Below are positions 1 to 8,945 of a DNA stretch of 64,000 nucleotides, piece by piece. The notes below the pieces were generated by a model. That model saw only the letters and a list, made by a program, of their open reading frames with translations. It ran no database searches and was not told the origin of the DNA. The DNA lies in the NCBI GenBank assembly GCA_046331705.1, contig JAXLQJ010000008.1:1-64000 (forward strand), in the 5' to 3' direction. Position 1 is the stretch's first letter. The number at the start of each line of letters is the position of its first letter. This stretch comes from JADJOY01 sp046331705 [NCBI: bacterium] (GTDB lineage: Bacteria > JADJOY01). The position numbers and the translations under genes were made by a program.

Positions 1-1470
1 CATGACGGCGGAGATCGCGTGGGCCGCGGCGGTACGCCCGTGCACGCGCAGATTCGTGAGCACGCCCAAGACCAGCCCGAGCAACACGTGGACGGAGCCC
101 AGCGCGAGCGCCAGCCCCAGGAACGCCACCACGCGCTCGCCGCGGTCGAAGAAGAGCGGGTGCAAGCCGAGCGCGCGCTGGCCAAGATCGCCGAAGAGCT
201 CGCCGAAGCCGATCCCGAAGAGCGCCGCGAACGTGCCGCAGACCCCGGCCATCTCGGCGACGGCGCGCGACACCGTACCAGCCCGGGTACGCCGGCCGAG
301 CGCCACGGCGAGCACCACCAGCAGCGACCCGTAGCCCAGGTCGCCGAGCATGAGCCCGAAGAACATCGGGAAGAACACCGCGACGAAGGGCGTGGGATCG
401 ATCGACCCGTAGCGCGGCAGCGGCACCAGGCGGGTGATGACCTCGAAGGGCCGGAAGAGCCGTGGGTTCGCGAGCACGACCGGCGGCTCGTCGCTGTTCC
501 AGTGCTCGCGGCCGATCGTCTCGACCACCAGCTCTCCGCCGCACGTGGACGCGAGGCCGGCGACCAGCGACTCGAGCCGGGCCTCGGGGACCCAGCCGGC
601 GATGACGAAGACGTGCTCATCGAGCGCCACGGCGTGGCGAGCCCTCAGTCGTTCCGCCGCGTCTGCGAGCGACGCCCAGGCCGCCTCGAGCGCCGGCCGC
701 GCGATGGCGAGGCTCGCGGCGCGACAGCGCGCCAGCGCCGCCAGCTCGCGCGGGATCTCGCCGAGGCGCTCCATCATCCGCGGCGCCGCATCCAGCAGCG
801 ACGCGCCGTAGCTCACGGGAAGCTCCACCTCGTGGACACGGCTCGCGGCGAGGATGGCGTCGACACGGTTCGCCCAGCTGCGCGCGACGATCAGGAGCAG
901 CGCCAGCTCGCCGCCGCCGAGCGGTTCCACGATCAACTCGAACGCGCCCCCCAGCGCCTCGTCGAGGGCGGCCTCGAGGCGCGGCAGCGCCGCCACTTGC
1001 TCCGGTCGCAGCACCACGTGGTAGGCGCTCACCTGGGTGAGCGGCCGCGGCGCCCGCAGCCACGAGCCGAAGGCGGCGAGGAACGGCCGGAACTTCTCGA
1101 TCAGGGCGCGTTCTTCGACGAGCGCTGCCGCCGCGCTCTCCAGCGCGGCGAGCAGGTGACGCAGCCGCCGCGCTCGACGCACCGCCGCGAAGACCGTGCA
1201 GGACGCGCGCGCGGCGGAGTCGTCCACCGCTCCCAGGACACGCGCCGATGCATCGCGCTCGCCGAGCACCGCGTCGAGGTCCGCGAGCGCCGCCGCAAGC
1301 CGCTCCCGGCGCCGGGCCTCGCGAGGCGACGGGCTCGCGGGTCGCGTGGTGAGGCTGGAGGGTGACACCGTGGTGAGGTGCAACACGCTCGCGTCCTGGA
1401 GGGCCGCGATCGCCTCGCCGAGCCGCGTGCGCGGCCCGACGACCTCGACCTTCACCATCGGCACGATCAT
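1..1470 (-). CDS. V-type ATP synthase subunit I (C-terminus cut by window edge)
   Basis: Membrane stator subunit of a V/A-type ATPase, which couples rotation of the soluble head to ion flow. About 490 residues are visible. The first 300 or so are soluble and alpha-helical, and the membrane half starts near residue 345. Around residue 370 is the family hallmark FFGLMLGDLGYG, followed by further hydrophobic segments that run off the left edge without a stop. The start is ATG giving MIVPMVKVEVVGP, typical of the family; the start overlaps the stop of the upstream coiled-coil subunit by 4 bases (ATGA), which shows translational coupling. The remaining ATPase subunits should lie to the left, outside the window. 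Confidence 0.88.
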   Translation of the reverse strand, partial: MIVPMVKVEVVGPRTRLGEAIAALQDASVLHLTTVSPSSLTTRPASPSPREARRRERLAAALADLDAVLGERDASARVLGAVDDSAARASCTVFAAVRRARRLRHLLAALESAAAALVEERALIEKFRPFLAAFGSWLRAPRPLTQVSAYHVVLRPEQVAALPRLEAALDEALGGAFELIVEPLGGGELALLLIVARSWANRVDAILAASRVHEVELPVSYGASLLDAAPRMMERLGEIPRELAALARCRAASLAIARPALEAAWASLADAAERLRARHAVALDEHVFVIAGWVPEARLESLVAGLASTCGGELVVETIGREHWNSDEPPVVLANPRLFRPFEVITRLVPLPRYGSIDPTPFVAVFFPMFFGLMLGDLGYGSLLVVLAVALGRRTRAGTVSRAVAEMAGVCGTFAALFGIGFGELFGDLGQRALGLHPLFFDRGERVVAFLGLALALGSVHVLLGLVLGVLTNLRVHGRTAAAHAISAVM

Positions 1471-1832
1471 GGCGGGTCGCCACGCCTGGGTAACGTCTCG
1501 ACGAGCCGCGCGACGACCTCCGCCGCCAGCTCGGCGGCGCGCGATCCGGTCACGGCCTCGAACGCCGCGGCGCGCAGCTCGGCGTCGCGCCGAAGCTCCT
1601 CCACCGCCCGTTCGCGCTCGGCGGCGATCGCGTCCGCCAGCAGACGCTCGGCGGTAACCAGCTCCGCCGCGAGCGCGTCGGCCTCCCTTCGCGCATCGCC
1701 ACGAGCCGCCTCGCGGATCCGCTCCGCCTCCGCGCGAGCGGCGCAGAGTCGCTCGTCGAGCCGCGATTCCTCGGCGGCGATGGCCGTGAGGCTCGCGTCC
1801 ACCCAAGGCGTGCGCGAATCGGCGGCGAGCAT
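1467..1832 (-). CDS. V-type ATPase peripheral-stalk coiled-coil subunit (G/H-like)
   Basis: A 121-residue, almost wholly helical Ala/Glu/Arg-rich protein with heptad-like spacing across residues 10-95, as expected for the peripheral stalk (subunit G/H, or NtpF) that holds the V/A-ATPase head still. It is the first gene of the leftward ATPase operon and overlaps subunit I by 4 bases. Sequence identity in this family is low, so the assignment rests on size, coiled-coil character and position directly before subunit I. It could instead be an E-like stalk protein, but it is short for that. Confidence 0.6.
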   Translation of the reverse strand: MLAADSRTPWVDASLTAIAAEESRLDERLCAARAEAERIREAARGDARREADALAAELVTAERLLADAIAAERERAVEELRRDAELRAAAFEAVTGSRAAELAAEVVARLVETLPRRGDPP

Positions 1833-2460
1833 GGCGTCCCTGGTCTTCCCACAGCACTAAACGCGCCAAACGCGGGTACGTCCGACCGCGCGAACCGGTG
1901 TCGCGCGCGGCCGGGCATCGCACCCGGGCGAGGCGGTCGACCGGCCCGATCGCGCGTGAGCGCTGCGGGGATCACGAGGCGCCCGGCACCGAGGAACGCT
2001 TCGTGCAGATGCCGTCCTTCGCTGGCGCCTTGGCGCCATACGGAAACGACCGAACCCGACGCCGACAAAGGTGGAGACGAAACACTCGCCCCGCTCGCGC
2101 AAGCAGGTCACCGACGCGACCTCGGGTCGATCGGCCGTGCACGGGGAAGCTCGCACCGCCTCGCGAGTCCCGCCGCCTTCCGCACGAAAGCGACACCAAA
2201 TTCCAGAGTTGCAACGAAACGGCTGGAAAGGTTTCGGAGCGGCGGAGCGCGCGGGCTCGGCTGCGGCGGCTCTTGGGGGTGTGGCTCGCGATTTTTCGCG
2301 AGCGTCCGCAACGTTTCCGCGTCGCGGCTGCGCGTCGCGAAGAGAGAGCGCGCGGCGCTGGGCGCCGGCGCACGAGCGGCCGCTCGCCACGTCACCACGA
2401 CCGGACACGCCCCGCTCCGCGGACGGGGCTCCTGTTGCGGGTCGGCTACGCGAGGTTGCC
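1833..2460. other. Divergent intergenic region between ATPase and hydrogenase operons
   Basis: No gene is convincing in these 628 bases; the open frames present lack family features and start sites. The region must hold divergent promoters for the leftward ATPase operon and the rightward hydrogenase operon. Visible structures are a perfect 8-bp hairpin at 2284-2303 and a spaced pair CGAAAC (2215-2220) and GTTTCG (2231-2236). The half-site resembles the palindromes at 60141-60172, but the spacing differs. I could not identify a good -35/-10 or -24/-12 promoter. Confidence 0.5.
2284..2303. repeat. Perfect inverted repeat upstream of the hydrogenase operon
   Basis: GCTCGCGA, a TTTT loop, then TCGCGAGC: eight paired bases with no mismatch, about 160 bases before the cytochrome start. 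No T-tract follows, so it is not a typical intrinsic terminator. It may be an operator or a leader hairpin, or chance in GC-rich DNA. Confidence 0.45.
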
Positions 2461-3750
2461 GTGATACGGCGTCGTCACCTTCTCGCCCTCCTGGCGACCA
2501 TCTCCCTCATCGCCATCTCGGTGGCGGCGGCGAACACGAGCCGCGCAGCCGACGCGCCATCGGACAAGGCCGATTGTCAGTCTTGTCACGGCGACCGAGA
2601 GCTCACCACCACGCCGGCCCCGGGCAGCCCGCCACGCTCGCTGTGGGTCGATACCGAGGCGCTGGCGAAGTCGGTGCACGCCGACTTCGAATGCGTGGAT
2701 TGCCATCCGGACGCGTCCGAGGCGCCGCACCCCCATCCCCCCGCCGCCGCGAGCTGCGAGTCCTGCCATCCGGACGCACAGGACGCGGTCGCCTCCACCG
2801 TCCATGGGCAGGCCCTCGCGCGCGGCGACGCCGCGGCGCCTCGCTGTGGTGACTGCCACGGCGCCCACGACATCCTGCCCGTCGACGATCCGCGCTCGCC
2901 CGTCCACCCCCTTGGCGTCGCCTCGACCTGCGCGCGCTGCCACTCGTCCCCCGACTTCGCGAAGCAACACACGCCAGTCGTGAGCGACCCGCTCGCGCAG
3001 TACCGCGACAGCGTCCACGGCATCGCGATCCTCACGGAGCGCAACCCCAAGGCGGCGTCTTGCACGAGCTGCCACGGCTCGCACGAGATCCGCGACAACC
3101 AGGACCCGGCCTCCAGCATCTTCCCCGCCAACGTGGCGCGCACCTGCGGCACGTGCCACGAGCGCGAGCTCGCGGACTACCGGCGCAGCGTCCACGGCGA
3201 GGCGTTCGCCCGCGGCGTGCGCGAGGCGCCGACCTGCACCGATTGCCACGGCGAGCACCACGTGGAGGCGGCGTCCGCGGCGACCTCGCCCGTGAACCCG
3301 CGACACGTCTCCGCGGAGACCTGCGGTCGCTGTCACGGCTCGGATCGCCTGGCCGCGAAGTTCAACCTGCCGAGCCAGGCGCTGGCGACGTTCTCGACCA
3401 GCTTCCACGGCCTCGCCCTCGAGGGCGGCGACGTGCGCGCGGCGAACTGCGCGTCGTGCCACGGCAATCACCGCGTGCTGCGGTCGACGGACCCCGAGTC
3501 CTCGATCTTCCCCGCCAACCTGCCGACCACTTGCGGTCGCTGCCACCCCGACGCCGGCGCCAACGTGACGCGCGGCTCGGTGCACCTCACCAGCGGCACG
3601 GCGCCGGGACGGATCGTGCTGTGGGTGCAGCGCATCTACCTGGGGCTGATCGTGGTCGTGATCGGCGGCATGACCTTCCACAACGGCCTCGACTTCGTGC
3701 GCCGCAGCCAGCGACGCATCCGGGCGCGCGGCCGAGGAGCACACCCGTGA
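2461..3750 (+). CDS. 11-haem c-type cytochrome with C-terminal membrane anchor
   Basis: A 429-residue exported multihaem cytochrome. Residues 1-30 are a signal peptide (MIRRRHLLALLATISLI). Eleven CXXCH haem-binding motifs follow from residue 39 (CQSCH, CVDCH, CESCH, CGDCH, CARCH, CTSCH, CGTCH, CTDCH, CGRCH, CASCH, CGRCH), spread over about 330 residues. A single membrane segment lies near the C-terminus (LGLIVVVIGGMTF) with a basic tail. The GTG start is chosen because it begins directly at the signal peptide, with GAGG just upstream. The stop overlaps the GTG of the b-type cytochrome by 4 bases. As first gene of the hydrogenase operon, it probably carries electrons between the hydrogenase membrane module and periplasmic or outer acceptors (inference). 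The haem count is direct; the partner is not. Confidence 0.88.
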   Translation: MIRRRHLLALLATISLIAISVAAANTSRAADAPSDKADCQSCHGDRELTTTPAPGSPPRSLWVDTEALAKSVHADFECVDCHPDASEAPHPHPPAAASCESCHPDAQDAVASTVHGQALARGDAAAPRCGDCHGAHDILPVDDPRSPVHPLGVASTCARCHSSPDFAKQHTPVVSDPLAQYRDSVHGIAILTERNPKAASCTSCHGSHEIRDNQDPASSIFPANVARTCGTCHERELADYRRSVHGEAFARGVREAPTCTDCHGEHHVEAASAATSPVNPRHVSAETCGRCHGSDRLAAKFNLPSQALATFSTSFHGLALEGGDVRAANCASCHGNHRVLRSTDPESSIFPANLPTTCGRCHPDAGANVTRGSVHLTSGTAPGRIVLWVQRIYLGLIVVVIGGMTFHNGLDFVRRSQRRIRARGRGAHP

Positions 3751-4487
3751 AACCCGACGATTCCCGCACGCCGAAGCGCGCGCCCCTCACGGTTCGCGTC
3801 GATGGCGGGTATCTGCGCTGGACCGTCTGGGAGCGCATCCAGCACTGGCTGCTCGCCGCCACGTTCATCCTGCTCGCCATCACCGGCTTCGCGCTGCGCT
3901 ACCCCACGGCGTGGTGGATGAGGCCGTTCGCCGGCTACGAGGCGCTCTTCGCGCTGCGCGGCTGGCTTCACCGCGCGGCGGCGGTGGCGTTCCTCGGGCT
4001 CTCCGTGGTGCATCTCGCGTGGCTGGTGGCGACGCCGCGCGGCCGCGCGCATCTGGTCGCGCTCGCGCCAGGGCTCGGCGACCTCATCGACGCGATCCGC
4101 ACCATCGGTCACAACCTCGGCTTCCGGATCGCACCGGCTCGCTTCCAGCGCTACAGCTACGCCGAGAAGGCGGAGTACTGGGCGCTGGTGTGGGGCGGGA
4201 TCGTGATGGGCGCGACCGGCGTCGCGCTGTGGGCCAAGGACGCGACGCTGGCCCATTCGCCGCGCTGGGTGATCGACCTGCTCACGGTGATCCACCTCTA
4301 CGAAGCGTGGCTCGCGACCCTCGCGATCATCGTCTGGCATTTCTATTTCGTGATGTTCAACCCCGACATCTACCCGCTGCAGAGCAGCATGGTCACCGGC
4401 AAGCTCGACGAGGAAACGATGAAGGACGAGCACGGCGCCGAGTGGCAGCAGATCGCAGCGAGCGAGTCGGGCGAAGCGCGCGCCTGA
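3747..4487 (+). CDS. Cytochrome b561-type membrane subunit
   Basis: A 246-residue integral membrane protein with at least four hydrophobic helices and histidines placed as in di-haem b561/hydrogenase b-type cytochromes (RIQHW, GWLHR, VVHLA, VIHLYEAW, WHFYF). The GTG start overlaps the stop of the 11-haem cytochrome by 4 bases (GTGA), so the two are translationally coupled and probably form one complex that passes electrons between the quinone pool and the multihaem protein. The soluble C-terminal tail ends with EWQQIAASESGEARA. HypA follows 17 bases later. This b-type subunit is additional to HybB (7683-8933), so the operon encodes two different quinone-facing membrane proteins. Confidence 0.82.
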   Translation: MKPDDSRTPKRAPLTVRVDGGYLRWTVWERIQHWLLAATFILLAITGFALRYPTAWWMRPFAGYEALFALRGWLHRAAAVAFLGLSVVHLAWLVATPRGRAHLVALAPGLGDLIDAIRTIGHNLGFRIAPARFQRYSYAEKAEYWALVWGGIVMGATGVALWAKDATLAHSPRWVIDLLTVIHLYEAWLATLAIIVWHFYFVMFNPDIYPLQSSMVTGKLDEETMKDEHGAEWQQIAASESGEARA

Positions 4488-4504
4488 CGCGCGTCGACGA
4501 AGCC

Positions 4505-4873
4505 ATGCACGAATACTCCCTCGTCCAGGCGCTCTTGAAGCGGGTCGCCGAGGAGGCGAGCCAGCGGCACGCCACCGCGGTGCACCGCGTGGCGGTACGG
4601 ATCGGCCCGCTGGCCGGAGTGGAACGCGCGCTCTTCGCCACCGCGTTCGACGTGCTGAGCGCGGGCACCGTCGCGGACGGCGCCGCGCTCCAGATCGAGA
4701 CGGAACGGCTCGGATGGCGGTGCACCTCGTGCGACGCCGCCATTCCCGAGGGAGAGGTTCTCGCCTGTCCGGCCTGTGGTTGGCCGGTCCGGCTCACGGG
4801 GGGAGATGCGCTGACGCTCGAACGAATCGAGCTCGAGGTACCCCAGGATGTGCCAGGACTGCGGATGCGGTGA
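4505..4873 (+). CDS. hypA: Hydrogenase nickel insertion protein HypA
   Basis: A 122-residue metallochaperone that, with HypB, delivers nickel to the hydrogenase large subunit. It starts MHEYSL, where Met1-His2-Glu3 is the nickel site. The zinc site is formed by two CXXC pairs, C73/C76 (CTSC) and C88/C91 (CPAC). Length is normal for the family. Its 3' end overlaps hypB by 26 bases in another frame, so the two are co-translated. It sits inside the structural operon rather than in a separate hypABCDEF cluster. Confidence 0.95.
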   Translation: MHEYSLVQALLKRVAEEASQRHATAVHRVAVRIGPLAGVERALFATAFDVLSAGTVADGAALQIETERLGWRCTSCDAAIPEGEVLACPACGWPVRLTGGDALTLERIELEVPQDVPGLRMR

Positions 4874-5594
4874 TCCCACCATCGTCTCGGTCGAGGTCCA
4901 CGAGCGCTTGCTCGCCGGCAACGATCGCATCGCCCACCACAATCGCGAGCATTTCCGGAGCCACGGCGTCACCGTCATCAACGTGATGGGCTCGCCGGGA
5001 GCGGGGAAGACCGCGCTGCTGGAGGCCACCGCCCGCGCCCTCGGCGACCGGCGAAGACTCGCGGCGATCACCGGCGATCTCGAGACCGAGCGCGACGCCG
5101 TGCGGCTGCGGGCCGCGGGCGTTCCCACCGCCGCGATCACCACCGGCTCGGCCTGCCATCTCGACGCCGAGATGGTGCACCACGTGCTGCACGACGAGTC
5201 CCGGCACCACGCGCTGGTGCACGACGTCGACTACCTCTTCGTCGAGAACGTCGGGAACCTCGTGTGCCCGGCGATCTACGACCTCGGCCAGCACGTCAAC
5301 GTGGTGGCGCTGTCGGTGACCGAGGGCGAGGACAAGCCGCTCAAGTACCCGGTGATGTTCCGCAACGCCGACCTGGTGCTGGTCACGAAGACCGACCTGC
5401 TGGCGGCGCTGCCCGACTTCGACCGCCCGGCGCTCGACGCGGCCATCACCCGCAGCATGCGCGCACCGCGCTCGATCGCCGTCTCCGCGCGCCGCGGAGA
5501 CGGGCTCGGCCAGTGGATCGCGTGGATCGAAAGCGTTCGGAGCCAGGCGCTCGTCGCTCCCCGCCCGATCGCGATGGAGGTTCTTCATGGCTGA
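4848..5594 (+). CDS. hypB: Hydrogenase nickel incorporation GTPase HypB
   Basis: A 248-residue G3E-family GTPase for nickel insertion. The N-terminus has the high-affinity metal motif CQDCGCG. The Walker A loop is GSPGAGKT (48-55), and the conserved GSACHLDAEM region supplies the Cys/His metal ligands at the dimer interface. There is no histidine-rich stretch, so this form lacks the nickel-storage region of some homologues. The ATG lies inside hypA, and the stop overlaps the small-subunit start at 5587. HypC, D, E and F are not in the window and must be elsewhere. Confidence 0.95.
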   Translation: MCQDCGCGDPTIVSVEVHERLLAGNDRIAHHNREHFRSHGVTVINVMGSPGAGKTALLEATARALGDRRRLAAITGDLETERDAVRLRAAGVPTAAITTGSACHLDAEMVHHVLHDESRHHALVHDVDYLFVENVGNLVCPAIYDLGQHVNVVALSVTEGEDKPLKYPVMFRNADLVLVTKTDLLAALPDFDRPALDAAITRSMRAPRSIAVSARRGDGLGQWIAWIESVRSQALVAPRPIAMEVLHG

Positions 5595-6762
5595 CTCGAC
5601 ACGAGCCGCTCACCGCGACGAATCCATCGGTCGGCATCTCGCCCGCGCGGGCGTGAGCCGCCGCGACTTCGTCGAGCTCTGTGCCTCGCTCATGGTGGCC
5701 GCGCCGTTCGGGCTCTCGCTCACCAGCAAGGCACGCGCGTCCGAGATCGCCCGCGCCATCGCCAAGGCGCGGCGCCCGTCGGTGATCTGGCTGCACTTCC
5801 AGGACTGCACCGGCTGCACCGAGACGCTGCTTCGGACCTCCAAGCCCGACCTCGCCGAGCTGATCCTCGAGCTCATCTCGCTCGACTACCACGAGACGGT
5901 GATGGCCGCCGCGGGTCACCAGGCCGAGAAATGCCTGCGTGACGCGATGACGGAGAACGCCGGCGCCTACGTGCTGGTGGTGGAGGGCGCGATCCCACGC
6001 AAGGACCACGGCATCTACATGAAGCTCGCCGGACGGCCCGCCCTCGAGGTCCTCGCGGAGGCCGCGCACGGCGCTGCCGCGGTGATCGCGATGGGATCGT
6101 GCGCCTCGTGGGGCGGTCTGCCCTCCGCCGATCCCAACCCGACGGACGCTGTCGGCGTCGACGCGCTGGTCGTGGGCAAGCCGATCGTGAACATCCCCGG
6201 TTGCCCGCCCAACCCGTACAACCTCCTCGCCACCGTCCTCGAGTACGCGACCGCCGGGAAGCTGCCCGAGCTGGACGAGCTCAAGCGCCCCAAGTTCGCC
6301 TACGACCGCGCGATCCACGACCACTGCCCACGGCGCGCCCACTTCGACGCCGGCCGCTTCGCCACCGCGTTCGGCGACGGCGGCCATCGCCAGGGCTGGT
6401 GCCTCTACAAGCTCGGCTGCAAGGGCCCGGCGACCCACGCGGGCTGCTCGACGCGCCACTTCAACGAGATCCCCGACGTGTGGCCGATCGGCATCGGCGC
6501 CCCGTGCTTCGGCTGCACCGAGCAATCGCTCGCGTTCCGGGTGCCGATGTTCGACACCATCGCGCTGCACCAGGTGACGCCGCCCGACACCTACGCGCCC
6601 ATCGCCACGCCCCAGGGCCGCGTGAGCCCGGCGGCGACCGCGCTGGCGGGCGGCATCGTCGGCGCGCTGGCCGGCGCCGGATTCGTCGCGTCGCGCAAGA
6701 TCAGCGAGAAGAGCGGCTCGGAGCTTCCCACCGCGCCGCCCACTCGTCCGAAGGGAGGTTGA
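5587..6762 (+). CDS. hybO: [NiFe]-hydrogenase small subunit, Tat-exported and membrane-anchored
   Basis: A 391-residue FeS subunit that carries electrons from the NiFe site. The twin-arginine signal is SRRDFVE (24-30). The proximal cluster motif CTGCTE starts at C74; further cysteines in GSCASWGG, NIPGCPPNP, LGCKGP and PCFGCTEQ complete the three clusters. A hydrophobic segment near the C-terminus (ALAGGIVGALAGAGF) anchors it to the membrane, as in HybO. The start overlaps the hypB stop by 8 bases. The order small subunit, HybA, HybB, large subunit matches the Hyd-2 arrangement (group 1c-like). Subgroup assignment needs a tree. Confidence 0.93.
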   Translation: MADSTRAAHRDESIGRHLARAGVSRRDFVELCASLMVAAPFGLSLTSKARASEIARAIAKARRPSVIWLHFQDCTGCTETLLRTSKPDLAELILELISLDYHETVMAAAGHQAEKCLRDAMTENAGAYVLVVEGAIPRKDHGIYMKLAGRPALEVLAEAAHGAAAVIAMGSCASWGGLPSADPNPTDAVGVDALVVGKPIVNIPGCPPNPYNLLATVLEYATAGKLPELDELKRPKFAYDRAIHDHCPRRAHFDAGRFATAFGDGGHRQGWCLYKLGCKGPATHAGCSTRHFNEIPDVWPIGIGAPCFGCTEQSLAFRVPMFDTIALHQVTPPDTYAPIATPQGRVSPAATALAGGIVGALAGAGFVASRKISEKSGSELPTAPPTRPKGG

Positions 6763-6765
6763 GCC

Positions 6766-7686
6766 ATGAGCCTCTCCCGACGCTCGGTCCTCAAGGCGGT
6801 GGCGGCCGCCTCGGCTTCGTCGCTCGCGACGAAAGCCAGCCCAACCGATGCGCGCGCGGCGGTGGCGGAAGCTCCACCCAGCGCCGTCGGCATGCTCTAC
6901 GACGCCACCCGTTGCATCGGCTGCAAGGCGTGCATGGGGGCCTGCAACGCCGCCAACGACGTGACTCCCGACACCCGCGCCTCGGGCGGCGTCTGGCACG
7001 CACCGCTGGATCTCAACGAGCACGCGAAGAACATCATCAAGCTCTACCGCGATCCCGCCAGCGGCGAGCAGTCGTACGTGAAGCGGCAGTGCATGCACTG
7101 CCTCGACCCCGCCTGCGCGACCGCCTGCATGCTCGGCGCGTACCAGAAGCGCGAGCGCGGCATCGTGAGCTACGACCCGAGCCTCTGCATCGGCTGCCGC
7201 TATTGCGAGATGGCGTGCCCGTTCAACGTGCCGAAGTTCGAGTGGAGCAAGGCCGCTCCCAAGATGGTCAAGTGCGAGCTCTGCAAGGAGCGAGTCGCGG
7301 AAGGGAAAGAGCCGGCGTGCTGCGAGGTCTGCCCGGTCGACGCGGTGATCTTCGGCCTGCGCTCCGAGCTGCTCGCGGAGGCGCACAAGCGAATCGAGGA
7401 GCACCCGGATCGCTACCTCCATCACGTCTACGGTGAGCACGAGGCCGGCGGCACCCAGGTGCTCTACCTGTCGCACGTGCCGTTCGAGAAGCTCGGCTTG
7501 CCGGCGTACGACGACCGGCCGGTGCCCGAGACCGTGCGCACCGTCCAGCACTCGATCTATCGCGGCTTCGTGGCGCCGGTGGCGCTCTACGCGTCGCTGG
7601 TGGGCGTGTTGTTGCGCAATCGGCGGGCGAACGCCGGCGTGGCGGGAGTCGCGACCCGCGACGACGACGAGGAGGAGTCGACATGA
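6766..7686 (+). CDS. hybA: HybA-like ferredoxin subunit of hydrogenase
   Basis: A 306-residue periplasmic electron-transfer subunit with a Tat signal (SLSRRSVLKA). Four Cys motifs for [4Fe-4S] clusters begin with CIGCKACMGAC (C50, C53, C56, C60) and continue with QCMHCLDPAC, LCIGCRYCEMAC and KCELCKERV. A C-terminal hydrophobic helix (FVAPVALYASLVGVLL) anchors it, as in E. coli HybA. It follows the small subunit by 3 bases and overlaps the HybB start by 4 (ATGA). It should link the small subunit to HybB and so to quinone. Confidence 0.9.
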   Translation: MSLSRRSVLKAVAAASASSLATKASPTDARAAVAEAPPSAVGMLYDATRCIGCKACMGACNAANDVTPDTRASGGVWHAPLDLNEHAKNIIKLYRDPASGEQSYVKRQCMHCLDPACATACMLGAYQKRERGIVSYDPSLCIGCRYCEMACPFNVPKFEWSKAAPKMVKCELCKERVAEGKEPACCEVCPVDAVIFGLRSELLAEAHKRIEEHPDRYLHHVYGEHEAGGTQVLYLSHVPFEKLGLPAYDDRPVPETVRTVQHSIYRGFVAPVALYASLVGVLLRNRRANAGVAGVATRDDDEEEST

Positions 7687-8933
7687 ACGCGCACGCGGGC
7701 GTTCCCGGCCATCCCAAACGCTGGTGGATCCCGGGAGGCATCACCGAGCCTCACCCGGCTCCTCGGCCGGTGGGCGGGCCGTACTTCACCGGTCCGGTGC
7801 TCGCGCTGCTCGCGCTGGCGGCCGTCGCGGGCGCGCTCATCGTGTGGCGTTTCGCGGTGGGGCTGGGCGCCTCCACCGCGCTCAACGACGGTTATCCCTG
7901 GGGGCTCTGGATCGCGTTCGACGTCGTGACCGGGACGGCGCTGGCGTGCGGCGGCTACGCCGTCGCGCTCCTCACCTACACGCTCAACCGCGGCCAGTAC
8001 CACCCGCTGGTGCGTCCGGCGATGGTCACCAGCGCGTTCGGCTACACGATCGCCGGGCTCTCCGTCGTGCTCGACGTCGGCCGCCCCTGGCTGATCTGGA
8101 AGGTGCCGCTCTTCGTCGGGCACTGGAACGAGAACTCGGTGCTGCTCGAGGTCGCGCTCTGCATCATGGGCTACGTGTTCGTGGTGTGGCTCGAGCTGGC
8201 GCCGGCATTCCTCGAACGGGCCCGCGACAGCGCCGTGCCGGCGATGCGCGCGATCGGCCGTTTCGGCCTACCCGTGATCCAGAAGGCGCTGCTCTACATC
8301 GTGGCGCTGGGCGTGCTCCTGCCGACCATGCACCAGTCGTCGCTGGGGGCCTTGCTGCTGATCAGCGGCCCGCGGCTGCACGCGCTGTGGAACACGCCGA
8401 TGCTGCCGCTCTTGTTCCTGATCTCGTGCATCGCCATGGGCTTCGGCGCGGTGGTGCTGGAGAGCGGGCTCTCGTCGTGGTTGCTCGGCCGCAAGCCCGA
8501 GCGCGAGATGCTCGCCGGGCTGGGGCTCGCGATGGTGCCGATCGTCGGCGTGTATCTGGCGATCCGCCTCGTCGACCTGGCGGTGCGCGGCCAGCTCGCG
8601 GCGCTCGTCGCCTTCGACACCGCGAGCGTGCTCTCGCTCGTCGAGATGGCGCTCTTCGCCCTCGGGATCGCGCTGCTCGCGACGCGTCGTCGCCGCGAGG
8701 ACCTCGGCAACCTGATCCGCGCCGCGATGGTGCTCATCTTCGCAGGCGCGCTCTATCGCTTCGACGTGTTCCTGGTGGCGTTCAATCCAGGCGCCCAGTG
8801 GCACTACTTCCCCAACGTCGCGGAGATCCTCATCACGGCTGGCCTCGTCGCGGGCGAGATCGCCGGATACCTGCTGTTGATCCGCTTCTTCCCGATCTTG
8901 AGTGGCCGGCGGAATCCCGTCCCGGCGTCTTGA
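7683..8933 (+). CDS. hybB: HybB/NrfD-family quinone-reactive membrane subunit
   Basis: A 416-residue polytopic membrane protein of the NrfD/PsrC superfamily with about ten transmembrane helices. Hallmarks include the N-terminal region leading to LNDGYPWGLWIAFDV and the segment GYTIAGLSVVLDVGRPWLIW, both typical of HybB. It takes electrons from the HybA-like subunit and reduces quinone at the membrane, and in Hyd-2 systems it may conserve or consume proton-motive force. The ATG overlaps the ferredoxin stop by 4 bases. Length is normal (HybB is about 390 residues). Confidence 0.9.
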   Translation: MNAHAGVPGHPKRWWIPGGITEPHPAPRPVGGPYFTGPVLALLALAAVAGALIVWRFAVGLGASTALNDGYPWGLWIAFDVVTGTALACGGYAVALLTYTLNRGQYHPLVRPAMVTSAFGYTIAGLSVVLDVGRPWLIWKVPLFVGHWNENSVLLEVALCIMGYVFVVWLELAPAFLERARDSAVPAMRAIGRFGLPVIQKALLYIVALGVLLPTMHQSSLGALLLISGPRLHALWNTPMLPLLFLISCIAMGFGAVVLESGLSSWLLGRKPEREMLAGLGLAMVPIVGVYLAIRLVDLAVRGQLAALVAFDTASVLSLVEMALFALGIALLATRRRREDLGNLIRAAMVLIFAGALYRFDVFLVAFNPGAQWHYFPNVAEILITAGLVAGEIAGYLLLIRFFPILSGRRNPVPAS

Positions 8934-8945
8934 GCGAGGTCCACC

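Noticed and set aside
2425-2438. GG-N10-GC pattern with TTGC near the cytochrome start, possible sigma54 promoter
   Set aside because: The -24 element is GGGGC, not GGCAC, and transcription would begin only about 11 bases before the start codon.
5446-7551. Long open frame (about 700 codons) antisense to the hydrogenase small subunit and ferredoxin genes
   Set aside because: GC-rich DNA leaves long antisense frames. It is Arg/His/Val-rich, shows no domain, and overlies strongly conserved genes.
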